From the NCBI GenBank assembly GCA_022539475.1, contig VCMS01000321.1, positions 32,570-96,569 on the forward strand: a DNA stretch of 64,000 nt, read 5' to 3'. Below, piece after piece: positions 35,994 to 46,400 of the stretch. The notes under the pieces were generated by a model that was given only the letters and a program-made list of their open reading frames with translations, was not told where the DNA came from and did no database searches. The number at the start of each line of letters is the position of its first letter. Positions within the stretch are counted from its first letter, which is position 1. Source of the stretch: Gracilaria domingensis. Its lineage: Eukaryota > Rhodophyta > Florideophyceae > Gracilariales > Gracilariaceae. Both the position numbers and the translations under genes were made by a program.

Positions 35994-38285
35994 TCATTGG
36001 TGATGAGTGTGGCGATGCTTGTGATGGGAACGGTGCCAACCACTGTCATCCTGATTCGTCTTTTCAGTCAACGGTCCCAAACTGTGTCTGTGACTTCTGC
36101 TCTTCGATCTTTTCGATGACTTATGATACTGCGGACCACTGTACATGCTCGGAGCTGGGTATGGGTCTTCATCAGTAGATTGGCTGTGAACTGGTGTGCT
36201 TTCGGAAGCCGCGTATTCATGGCTTTCGACTTCCGAAACTGATTCATCATCATCATCATCGTCATCTTCTTCAGGAGTAACCTGATACTCTTCACGGTGT
36301 GTAGGAACTCCTCTTCTAGTTCGGTACACGTCAACGGTCTGACGGATAGAGTGAGCCAGACTCTTCACGGTGGCGAAAGTCACGTCATCTCGACTTATGC
36401 CAAGCTTGTCGTGCAGCAAATAGGGATCTGGCAGCTTCTGGTTGTCAATACCGAACTCGAATGAGAAGGGGCCAAGCATGAGAGACCATGGAGAATAATC
36501 CGAAAAACGTAGTAAACCCTGGATCAGCTTGTAGTACGCAATAGGAATCACCCTGTGAACATCCGGTATGATTCTATCTCGCATTAGATGATAAAACTGC
36601 AACGTAGCGGACATGAGCATGCTGCAAATAGAGAGGAATATCTTGAGAGTTGTTGCGCTCGCCCATCCAATCCGTTGCAGAAGTTCTCGAACTCTCTCAT
36701 CTCTGTTCAGAATTCGAATGAAGGCCGCTAGCGCTCTACGAATGTAGGTCACACTTCCCCAAAAAGCAATCACATGAGCGATAAACCTCTTGAAATACGG
36801 TGCAAGTTGTGACAGACGTTTGTTAATGATCCTGGCAATCAGTCTCACGTCGTCCTTCCAGAACTTTTCCCAGATATGCGCCATAGCATCAGCAACGTTT
36901 CGCGACAAACGCCGAGGCCTGTAGGAAAACATTGGCGGTGGACCAAGGGAAGTTTCGGCATCGCTACGGACAGTTTTCTGCTGTCTATATTGGGTTTTCA
37001 TGTATTCCACCTCGCGCATGTTAAGGGCCCTTGCAGACGGCTTATGGGTTCGTTCTTGATGAGCTTGATGTTGAGATTCATAGTGTTGAGATTCTTCTTC
37101 TACTTGGTCCTCTTCACCAAGATTGTATGTATGAGCTTCATCAAACTCTTCACCGTCGCTTTCATCATAGCCATGATCATGGTTACTGGTATGGTCATCA
37201 TTGTCAGTGCGTGGTTGGGGTGCTGTTTGATACGGTACGGAGGCCTTTCGGTCGAGGTTACGTAGCCTGGCCTTGATCTGCGACTGAGCACTAACAGGTT
37301 GAAGTGAATGTATCTCCTTTTCAATCACTTGGGCAACATCATCAAAAGTATCCGGTATATCTTCTGATGGAACAGTAGGCTGAAGCTCTTCTGAAGCCGG
37401 TTCCTGTGCCTGACGGTGAGCATGTTGCACGTCGCTGAGCAGATGCGAAGGTTGCTCCAGCGCAGTCACACCATCGCGGCGTTTGTGACCGTGATGATAT
37501 TGAGCATACGATCCTTCCGGTTCCGGCTCTAATTCCGACGCAGCTTCAGTGTCACTGTGTTCCACCACCACTTTAGTGCCGCCGTTGAAGGCGGAGAGTT
37601 CGACGGTATCTGCATACTGGTGCAGAATTTCAGTATTCGACACAGTCTGAAACTGGCTGGAGCGAATAGAATCGCTTTCATAGACGGTGCGGTCGTTTGG
37701 ATCCTCCAGCTTGGCAGGTGAGTTTACAACGCGAGCGTTGAGATCGTGAAACAAATCTCGTACGACCTGTCGATCCTGCGCACGACACTTCCTTGGGTCC
37801 GGCCGCGTGTGGGGCGGACGAGCCGGAGGATTAAAGCGCGACACGTTGAGACGCGACGAATCTGGCGTCGAAGCAAGTTCGACGCGCTGCTGCTCCTCGA
37901 ACAAAGAACGAACGTGTCGGAATGACGAGCGCTTCTTATGCGGTGCGGGCACGGAGAGGAAGGGAGGATAGGCACAGCGAGGGGGAGGAGATGTCGGCGG
38001 AGTGGGCGGTAGAGAAGCCAGGGTCGGGCGATGATAAGAACGGGAGGAACGGATGCGCAGGCGACGCGCGAGCTGCGCCGCTTTGAGGCGGGTGACGCGG
38101 CCGAGACAATGCGCAGATGGCCATGATGCGCGCGCATCGCGGTGACCGTTTGAACATACGGCGAATGACTGCTGCGCGCTTGGCGGCGCGCCATTGGAAC
38201 GGGGCGGTAACGGCGCGCGGCGAGTGGCTGCCGAGCGCGTGGCGCGTGCGGCGCGCGTGCCGCTCGCCCTCGGTTGAACAGTCAT
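35994..38285 (-). CDS. Unknown, largely disordered protein with a helical core
   Basis: A 763-codon uninterrupted frame. The N-terminal 120 residues are Arg/Ala/Pro/Ser-rich from very GC-rich DNA and could be a targeting peptide or partly leader, but no other Met occurs before about residue 435. Residues 120-500 are acidic and polar. A core of about 510-690 is helical with amphipathic or hydrophobic stretches ('KFWKDDVRLIARIINKRL', 'YFKRFIAHVIAFWGSVTYIRRALAAFIRIL', 'IPIAYYKLIQGLLRFSDYSPW'), possibly membrane-associated. The tail has a seven-Asp run and ends in a His/Ser/Lys-rich segment (HRSHHKHRHTHH). I recognise no family. Length, consistent charge patterning and the core support a real gene. 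Confidence 0.6.
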   Translation of the reverse strand: MTVQPRASGTRAARATRSAATRRAPLPPRSNGAPPSAQQSFAVCSNGHRDARASWPSAHCLGRVTRLKAAQLARRLRIRSSRSYHRPTLASLPPTPPTSPPPRCAYPPFLSVPAPHKKRSSFRHVRSLFEEQQRVELASTPDSSRLNVSRFNPPARPPHTRPDPRKCRAQDRQVVRDLFHDLNARVVNSPAKLEDPNDRTVYESDSIRSSQFQTVSNTEILHQYADTVELSAFNGGTKVVVEHSDTEAASELEPEPEGSYAQYHHGHKRRDGVTALEQPSHLLSDVQHAHRQAQEPASEELQPTVPSEDIPDTFDDVAQVIEKEIHSLQPVSAQSQIKARLRNLDRKASVPYQTAPQPRTDNDDHTSNHDHGYDESDGEEFDEAHTYNLGEEDQVEEESQHYESQHQAHQERTHKPSARALNMREVEYMKTQYRQQKTVRSDAETSLGPPPMFSYRPRRLSRNVADAMAHIWEKFWKDDVRLIARIINKRLSQLAPYFKRFIAHVIAFWGSVTYIRRALAAFIRILNRDERVRELLQRIGWASATTLKIFLSICSMLMSATLQFYHLMRDRIIPDVHRVIPIAYYKLIQGLLRFSDYSPWSLMLGPFSFEFGIDNQKLPDPYLLHDKLGISRDDVTFATVKSLAHSIRQTVDVYRTRRGVPTHREEYQVTPEEDDDDDDDESVSEVESHEYAASESTPVHSQSTDEDPYPAPSMYSGPQYHKSSKRSKSRSHRHSLGPLTEKTNQDDSGWHRSHHKHRHTHHQ

Positions 38286-38599
38286 GCGTCGGCCACGGGC
38301 GCGCGCGTTGTTGCCGTTCGGGGGCGGTCGACCGCAGTGCGGCGGCGCGTAATGCGCGCGCCGTCGCCACCGCGGTCATGGGCGCCCATCGGCGGCGAAG
38401 GGGACCGCTCCGCTCCGCGTCGCGACACTCCGTGAGTTGGTGCGAACGAGACTGCAGTGCGAGACTTGTGTGCGCGCGCTTTGGCTCGGAGATGTGGCAT
38501 GACCGCACGACGACCAGCTCGCCAGCTCGTTAGACGGTGCCGCAAGTCGCGCGTTTTGAGTTTGAAATTCAAAACTGATCTCGCATTTATGGCAGGCAC

Positions 38600-40309
38600 G
38601 CACGTACAAAGGCGTTAAACGTTGCCGTGATGTAATTTTAGAAGCGTAGCCAACAAACCAAGCTCTCGAGACGGCCATGACTCTACGCGGAATTTTGAAG
38701 ACCAGGCAGTCGCGTCGAGTCCTGTCCACATGTGTTCTGCTTGCTCTGCCAGGTGAAGGGCAATGCACCGCGTGCGTTTGATAGGTAGTGTTATCGTCCA
38801 AACGTTTGAACAGCGACATGCTCCCACGGTTCTCGTTTAACCTTCAACCTTCACCGCCCAGAAGTATAACTCTCATCGCACAATCAATTTCTTTGCATAG
38901 ATCTTTAGAACCAGAGCTCAAAGTTCCATATTTCCCCCGGCAACTTCCACTTCATGACAAGACATACAATCCGTACCAACAAAGGCAATACAGCCGTAAC
39001 GTCCACAACGCGCGTTTGTTCCTACACACGCTAAGTTCATTGACTGAACAACGAACGCATCACGGAACCGAAACGAACACTTTCTTCCCTCGAGAAACCA
39101 ATCGTCAGGCATTACATTTGAGGAACGGCATTACCCGCTTCCCATCTTCAAGAGCACTATTAAAAGAGAGTCCTCACCGCAAATGTGCATCATCATATTG
39201 GTAATACCATTCTAGATGGAAAATGATTCTGATGTCACAGTTGGTCAGCTGAAAATGTCTCCTAGTGTTGAGTATGGTGCAGCCCAATTGAAACAAAAGC
39301 ATGTCAGAACGTTGCATTCCCCAGTAGCAGAATGCCGTTCTCGTACGAGAGACTGGAGACCCTGGTCACATGATTCAAGCAAGAGTCTTGCTGCAAGACA
39401 CATCGGAGACAATACCAAGTCCGGCGTCACATTCGGCGTCGAGGAGCAATAGCTGAGAGATACTAACTTGGGCAAAACGGCCGAAAAGAAAGCTATTCTA
39501 CTGTGCGAGCACGCGCGTTCCTTCAACAGACGGAAGCGCTCTGGAAGAACCAGTAAATGAACAGGTGTAGCTATAGGAGAGATAGAGACGTTCAGCACAT
39601 CGATGTGCTGACATAATGTGGTACTGCCCTTCTGTCGGCAAAGCCGTTCCTTCAGTATACAAGCCCCATTCCTGAGCTATTTCTATTCCGGCATGACTCG
39701 GAGGATAGCAGCACCTTCGGATAGGTATTAATTTTACATGGCAGAGCCGATGATCTGACCAACTTGTCACTGTTTCTTTCTATCTGGATTACAAGGACCA
39801 GACAGAAGCCAAGAAAGAGACTTCTGGAACATTCGAAACGATATGAGACATACGCAGATAGATCTGCCTGCTTCTTTCCTACCCGATGCTTCACAGAGAA
39901 CGAATTGAGCCCCGGCTGTGCCAGTTTCCCATCAGGTGTCCCCATACCTTTCTTCTTCAGACTCATCACAGGTCCATACTCATCTCTGTCTACCAGCGGT
40001 AAGATGGTTCTGGCCGAGGTAAACGTGAGAGGACACCTTTGGCAACCGGCGAAAGCTATCGTACATATATTTGTAGAATACATTGCAGTGGCAGTACATA
40101 ACTGGCGTTGGTGGCAGCCTGAAGTATTCTGTTTCAAGTTGACTTTGTCATGGAAGACAAAAACTTTGAATAGCAAGGCAGCAAATGTATAAACATGTCG
40201 AAATCAATTATGTGCAAACAGCCACCGAGAAGCCTTATCCATTGTTAATCCCCCAAAACATGCACTTCAGCGACATAATTGCCCAATTCCCCACACTAAA
40301 GCCCCAAGT
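38600..40309. other. Spacer, no supportable gene
   Basis: About 1.7 kb with short ORFs on both strands that show no protein-like pattern. One TACTAAC-like word lies near 39457, without a matching donor that keeps a frame. Confidence 0.45.
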
Positions 40310-42028
40310 TCAAGTAACGAAAAGGCATCCTTGGAACGACGAAAAAATACAATAGTGTGACAGGATGATTGCCACTGTCAAGATCAAATTGTGCGTAATG
40401 ATTGCAGTCATCAATCCTACCCATGTATGATGCACGAAATCATGCTTATGAATCTCACGAATCTCATGGAAGGTTTGGTGATGCCGCTTGTTCAAATAAT
40501 AGTATCCCAGAACAGCAACAGCAGCAATGAAGACCAGGTTTGAAGCAGCATAGATCATCGAATGCCTGTACTGCGCCGAAGTGAACGTCGCCAAGGGTGT
40601 AAATTCCTTGTTTAAACCGAAGCGCAGCATCGGTGAGATGCTGAGATACATGAACATAGAAATGGCCTGCGATAGCAAACGGAAGAAAAAGAAACGAAAT
40701 TGCCGTCTGCGATATCCACCAACGTTTGGGTCGTGCCCTCTGTTTACTGGGTCAAACGATTCATCAGGTTCCGGAATAGGTGGAATTGGAAAGTTTCCTT
40801 TTATGCCGTTCAGCACATACGTCTTCAAGACAGGACGAATCTTATATATCCACGGGTCCGAAACAAAAACCAAAAAGCCAACATTGCTCAGGGAGTTTGA
40901 CAAGAAGATGGCAGCAAACACAGCAGGACGGGCTACTTGCGGGAAGGCCAAAATAGTGGTGAGGTCCCCCAAGTTCTGCACCCAGAAACCAGCGAGAAGC
41001 TGACTGATCTCAAGCGGGAATGGATCTAGCTTGGAAAGCATGATACGTCTGTACACAAAGGTAATGAATGCAAACATGAACGATACGAAAGACTGCAAAG
41101 CACCAGATGTGGTTTCTCGATACACAATGACAAAACCCGACAAGATGGGAATGTAAAGAATGAGCAAAAACATGAAGCGTCTGAAGAAAGAGTGCACCAG
41201 TTGGTGGTGGGTATTGTACGTAATTCGTAGAGCCACAAAAAGGGACAGATAACACACTGTGAGCGCGGTAATGCCAATCCAATCAAAGATGCCATGCGTA
41301 AGCAAAATTGGAGACATGAAGCCAACTTCAGCCAGATAGACCGCAAGCAGAGGGATTAAGGACGTGCGAAACGGTCGTTCTATTCGAGCACACGCGAGGA
41401 AAGTGGCATTGTACAAGTACGATATCGCGACGGAAACAGCGCTATTCGACACAAAAATGAACACCCACTGCTCCGAAATTGTGGACACGGTAGGATTGCC
41501 GAGCGGCACTATGGCAAACACAAGCGCAACAAACGCCAAAGGAACCAGGAAGAAGATCAAATACGCAAACATACCCATGCGCTTGACAATTCTACCGGCA
41601 CGTCCATGAGCCTCCTCAGAGAAGCTTTCAGGATCATACACGGTGAAGTAACCCTTTTCATCGACGGAGCTGGAGTGATGATGGTGGCCTGGACGCGCGG
41701 GCGGGGAAGGTTTCGCAACGTCGGAGGGTTCCCTCGCGGTTTGGTGCGCAGAAGGCTTCTGATTGGTACGGTGACATAGGTGACACTGCGCGCCGGGAAT
41801 TGGCTCCGCCTGCACCACGGGGAGTCCGGACGTCGCTGGCGGCGGGACGGGAGCCAGCGGCGGAGACTCGTTGCACATGACGGCGGGGCGAAAGCTTCGC
41901 GGAGGCAGAGCAGGCGCGGACGCCGCGAGAGGAGCTGTGTATCGGCTGTGCGTGGCTATGGTGGGGGCGTCAATGGTGCGCAGGTCGGGGCGCAATCTCG
42001 GCGGGGAAGCGGCGTAGGAACGACACAA
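40310..42028 (-). CDS. Unknown multi-pass membrane protein (about 10 segments)
   Basis: 572 residues from the first ATG. M51 (41878) is a good alternative that removes a GC-rich leader-like stretch. A Pro/His-rich cytosolic N-terminus includes a CxxC ('CHLCHR') and a 'HHHHSSS' run. About ten hydrophobic segments follow, for example 'FAYLIFFLVPLAFVALVFAIV', 'WVFIFVSNSAVSVAISYLY', 'FMFLLILYIPILSGFVIVY' and 'MIYAASNLVFIAAVAVLGYYYL'. A hydrophilic loop 'DPNVGGYRRRQFRFFFF' lies between the last groups. I recognise no transporter or receptor signature. It may be a lineage-specific membrane family. It lies in tandem with the PAP2 gene, 60 bp from that gene's stop. Confidence 0.72.
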   Translation of the reverse strand: MCRSYAASPPRLRPDLRTIDAPTIATHSRYTAPLAASAPALPPRSFRPAVMCNESPPLAPVPPPATSGLPVVQAEPIPGAQCHLCHRTNQKPSAHQTAREPSDVAKPSPPARPGHHHHSSSVDEKGYFTVYDPESFSEEAHGRAGRIVKRMGMFAYLIFFLVPLAFVALVFAIVPLGNPTVSTISEQWVFIFVSNSAVSVAISYLYNATFLACARIERPFRTSLIPLLAVYLAEVGFMSPILLTHGIFDWIGITALTVCYLSLFVALRITYNTHHQLVHSFFRRFMFLLILYIPILSGFVIVYRETTSGALQSFVSFMFAFITFVYRRIMLSKLDPFPLEISQLLAGFWVQNLGDLTTILAFPQVARPAVFAAIFLSNSLSNVGFLVFVSDPWIYKIRPVLKTYVLNGIKGNFPIPPIPEPDESFDPVNRGHDPNVGGYRRRQFRFFFFRLLSQAISMFMYLSISPMLRFGLNKEFTPLATFTSAQYRHSMIYAASNLVFIAAVAVLGYYYLNKRHHQTFHEIREIHKHDFVHHTWVGLMTAIITHNLILTVAIILSHYCIFSSFQGCLFVT

Positions 42029-42088
42029 CCAACCACAACCCTTTTAGTGCCTTTTGCTAATAATGTAATTTTACAGATGCTGACATCA

Positions 42089-43249
42089 TCAGTCGTTCTT
42101 CGAGGTCGGCGCGGAGGAGCGCGGGTCCTCCTCGCCGACAGCGCGCTCCCCCGCGCGCTGCAGCAGCGCGGAGCGCGCGTGCACGTGCCAAAACTGCGTG
42201 GCTGCCGCCCACACGCCGATCATACTGCCCACCGCCACGTCCCCCACATGATGCGCGCCGTCGACGACGCGGCTGGCCCCCACGGCAAAGCCAAACGCCC
42301 CGAATACACACCCCAGCAAGTACAGCGTCATCGCCGCCAAGTGGTCGTCTACTCCTTGAGCCAGCGCTATCAAGCATAGCTGGGTGTAAACGCCGCCCCC
42401 CAACGCCAGCGACGCGTGCCCCGACGGGAACGACCTTCTCATGTCGTGCAGCGCTTGTTGATCGCTACTTGGACAGTCCTGGTTGGTGAAGAAAATGCGA
42501 GAGAGAATGTCCTCTGAGTACGGTGCTTCTGACGCTAAACAGGCTTCTGCAAACGATGGGCGGAGGCGACCGACGTAGCCTTTGAGTAACTCCACCACCA
42601 AAATGCCCACCATCGTGGCGTTCCACAATCCGAACGCCATTCGGCCCGCTATCACGCGCCGTTGTCCGTTCGTCAGCTGCTTCTTCTTCTGCAATTCACG
42701 CATCTTCAACACGTATAAAACTGGTGATACCACAAAGTAGTACACGAGGAACAACCCTTCCGTCGTGATCGAATCCCCATTGTACGAATACTGTCGCAAA
42801 AAGTTAGTAATCTTGCATAGCACGGATCAACACAAAAGAATGGTGCGTACCCAAAGAGTGGCGTCGTGCGGGTAGAAGGGTCGGATATTCTGCGTGTGAC
42901 TCAGTACCAGGTTAGCGTAGCCTGTCAGCAGTAACGTCACCACGAACACCAGCAGCTCAAGCTCCAACAGCGCTGTGCTAACAACGGTTCCCAGTTCCAT
43001 GGCGAATGGCCGCCCGCGAAACATTTTGACCCCCACGACCAATTCAAACCACGTCCCGGCTGTGTCCCACCACCTCTTTGCAACTGCCATTTGCGCCTGT
43101 CGGACTTGCAGCTTTAAACCCTTCGGTAATTTTAAAAGAGTTCCACTTGTTGCGTCTGGGTTGGCAGTCACGAAACCCCTGCCAGCGCAGCACTGCGTCT
43201 GTGTCACGACGTCTTCTCCCAGAACCACCGCCTTCCATAGTGACGCCAT
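42089..43249 (-). CDS. PAP2-family phosphatase (lipid phosphate phosphatase-like), two exons
   Basis: Exon 1 43249-42851 and exon 2 42790-42089 are joined in frame across a 60-bp intron (GTACGC donor, TTACTAAC branch point, GCGACAG acceptor), giving 366 residues. The join reads 'NIRPFYPHDATLW|YSYNGDSITT'. All three PAP2 motifs are present: KGYVGRLRP (KxxxxxxRP), SFPSGH and SRVVDGAHHVGD (SRxxxxxHxxxD). Several membrane segments surround them. These enzymes dephosphorylate phosphatidic acid, lysophosphatidate or related lipids at membranes. The first 70 residues are atypical. The C-terminal tail is short and polar. The start codon lies 187 bp from that of the divergent helicase. Confidence 0.88.
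42791..42850 (-). other. Intron of the PAP2 gene
   Basis: 60 bp on the minus strand with GTACGC at the 5' end, TTACTAAC and TTTTTGCGACAG at the 3' end. Splicing is phase 0. Confidence 0.8.
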
Positions 43250-43436
43250 CGTTTTCGCTGTTCATCCGTTTCGAAGGCACCCGTTCCAGAAGTGTGCGTC
43301 GCTTCCGTATGACGTTCTTGATCGGTTGTGGGGTGCATTTCTTCCTTTTGCTACCGCCTTCCTTTTCCATTTCGCGACGTTCCCATTCCGAAGATTCACC
43401 TTCTATCTCCTGTTAATTACGGCACTAACCACCAAC
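43250..43436. promoter_or_regulatory. Shared promoter region, PAP2 / helicase
   Basis: 187 bp between divergent start codons. The helicase frame stays open leftwards through it and into the PAP2 exon, which I regard as chance. No motif stands out. Confidence 0.35.
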
Positions 43437-46400
43437 ATGGTGCAGATGCAATCTAGATTTACTCTGCAAAATGCTCCACAACCTTCGCATTCACCAAGTT
43501 TAACTCCACTTCACTCTCCGGCCGCTTCGGCTTTGCATACAGCTGTTCAGAACATTCTCCCACAGAGCGATCAAAATACGTTAACTGTAATCGCGACAGC
43601 CATTTTCCGCTCTGTTCAACACACATCTGATTCTAGCAACCAGGAATATGACGCTCTTAACGCAATTTGGCTTGTTCTACGATCTGCGGGCGCTCGGCCT
43701 CAGTCCATTGCACAGTTGGAACAAGTTTACGACGCCGTACAAAGAATTCATCGTCATTATACAACTTCACTAAACCATAACTCTAATCTATTTGCGAACC
43801 ATGAGCCTCAACGTCTTCGTCAATGGAATCAAATTGCCGCTGGCGCTTTCGAACAATTTGTCTTGTCTTCAAGGGCGGGTGAGCGCTATTCCGATACTAC
43901 GTTCGACGAATTGCTTTCTTCGTCACCGGCTGCAGCTGTCACACCTCAACCACAATCCAAGACTGAAACATTCATTCCGGCATGGCTCCGCCTAAGATGC
44001 AGTCAGCTTGAAGTTGTAAAGGCAACTGGCAGTTCTGCCGCAGAGCTTGCTATAGATGTTCTTCCGCTTCTAATAGATAACGCCATGTCGGACGCTGATC
44101 TGCAAAGTGATTTGTTTGACGCTTTTGCAGGGGATTTTGACGCTGTATCGGACGTGCTGGCTCAGAGAGAAAATATAAAGAGCAGTACTGATGCCATTAT
44201 CAACGATTGCAACGCCGCCTCGCAGCTTGCTGCACGTGGGGTTCACATCGATTTTAGCGGCCGCAGCGAATTGCCTCAGGCTGCCAATGGATCCTTTTCC
44301 ATGGGGGGCATTCAGATCACCGTGCGTGATAAAGAAGTGCAGAGCTTAAGAAATCGTCAGCTAAAAGAAAGGGAACGGGCAATAAAGAACGGCTTGTTTG
44401 AGGATCACAGGGACTTTTCGCAGTCTGACCCATTCGCCACTAAAGAATTGGGAGGCTCATCGTACGCAGAGAGACAAAAAGCGTTTCCTGGTATTGGTAT
44501 GGCATCAGATTCTGCAATTGGAACCATCGACCGAGTTGGACTTCCAAAGGGCTCGACTAGAGAGGTTAGCAGCGGATATGAGGAAATTTTCGTTCCTCCT
44601 CCGATGAAGAAGGACAATCGAAACGTAGAACTAGTGAAGATATCAACAGCGTTCGCAGAGGACCCAGAGCTTTTGGAGTGTATGAGAGGCGTTACAACTC
44701 TCAATCGGCTGCAGACTACCGTGTTCCCATCAGCGTTTCACTCGGAAGAGAACCTCCTTGTATGTGCTCCTACTGGTGCTGGTAAGACCAATGTAGCTCT
44801 TCTTACCATTTTCCGAGAGATTGTTGCGAGAAAAAGAGGTGTTCAGACTTCCTTTAAGGTTGTTTATGTGGCTCCTATGAAAGCTCTTGCTGCAGAAGTT
44901 ACTCAAAAATTTGGGAAACGGTTGGCTTCTCTGGATCTTAAAGTGCGTGAATATACGGGAGATATGTCATTGACGAAACGGGAGGCTTTGGAAACTCATG
45001 TGCTGGTGACAACTCCAGAGAAATGGGACGTTGTCACTCGAAAGAGTGGATCACATCTCGCGCGTACGGTTACGCTTCTGATTATTGATGAGGTTCACCT
45101 GTTGCACGATGATCGTGGAGCTGTTTTGGAGTCCATAGTGGCTCGCACCCTTCGTTTATCAGAGGCGGCCCAGCGGCATGTGCGGCTGGTTGGCCTCAGT
45201 GCCACACTTCCGAATTATCAGGATGTTGCGACTTTTATGAGGGTGAACCCAGCAAGGGGTCTCTATCATTTTGATAGCGGATACCGCCCTGTACCCTTAT
45301 CTCAATCCTTTATTGGCATTACTGCCGGCGGGGCAAGCAATTCTCATGATGGAAGAAGGGCTCGAGAGAGCAAAATGCACGAAACAGCATGGCGGAAGGT
45401 GAAGGACGCGCTTCAAAGGGGTCATCAGGCAATGATATTTGTTCATTCAAGGAAAGGGACTGTCAAAGCGGCTCAGGAGATGCTCCAGAGAGCCGCTGAT
45501 GATAGGTGCCAGTCCATCTTCCTCGGTATCGATGAATCGGAGCAACGAGGGCCTCAGCTACGCAGCGGAAGGTCGGTGAGACGAGAGAGTGAAGCTGCTC
45601 TTCCTACCTGGGCTGCCAAGAAAGTTTCTAAGTCCAAGTCTGCCGACATTCGCGAATTATGTTCCAAAGGAATTGGTATTCATAATGCCGGGCTTTTTCG
45701 ACCTGACCGTCAACTTGTTGAGGAGCTCTTCGCCGAAGGTGTTATTAGGCTTCTGTGCTGCACGGCTACACTTGCATGGGGTGTGAACTTACCAGCTAGG
45801 GCCGTTGTTATCATGGGGACGGAGGTATATAACAATCAGAAGGGTGCATTTGAACAACTTGGTATGCTGGACGTTATGCAGATATTCGGTAGAGCAGGCC
45901 GACCCCAGTTCGATACTGAAGGCGAAGGGACTATTATTACTAATCATGAGCACCTGGCGAAATATGTGAACATGCTTACGCACGCTGTGCCCATAGAAAG
46001 TAACTTGGGATCTTCTGCTTCTCGACTGGCTGATCATCTGAATGCAGAAATCGTGTCGGGAACCGTTAAAACGATTGGGGAAGGTGTTCTTTGGTTAAGC
46101 TACACATATCTCAGTGTGAGGATGCCAAAGAACCCATTAGTCTATGGTAGTGACTGGGCGGAAGTTGCAGTCGACCCTGGATTACATTCGCGGCGTGCAA
46201 CGCTTATTGAACAAGCCGCCAATGCGCTTGATGATGCGAGAATGAGTCGGTACAATCCGCGAGGTGGTACTCTTACCCCAACAGATCTGGGAAGGGTCTC
46301 GTCTCATTTCTATGTTTCACACAAGACGATCGTGACTTGGAATGAGCTTCTTCAGAATCTACCCCGCACTAGAGCGGAATCGGTGGTTGATTGGGAGTTT

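Noticed and set aside
39652-40192. Overlapping ORFs of 174 (minus) and 142 (plus) codons
   Set aside because: Neither shows domain-like patterning and each looks like a shadow of the other.
42975-43436. 154-codon upstream extension of the helicase frame
   Set aside because: It runs through the divergent promoter and antisense to PAP2 exon 1, and it lacks family similarity.
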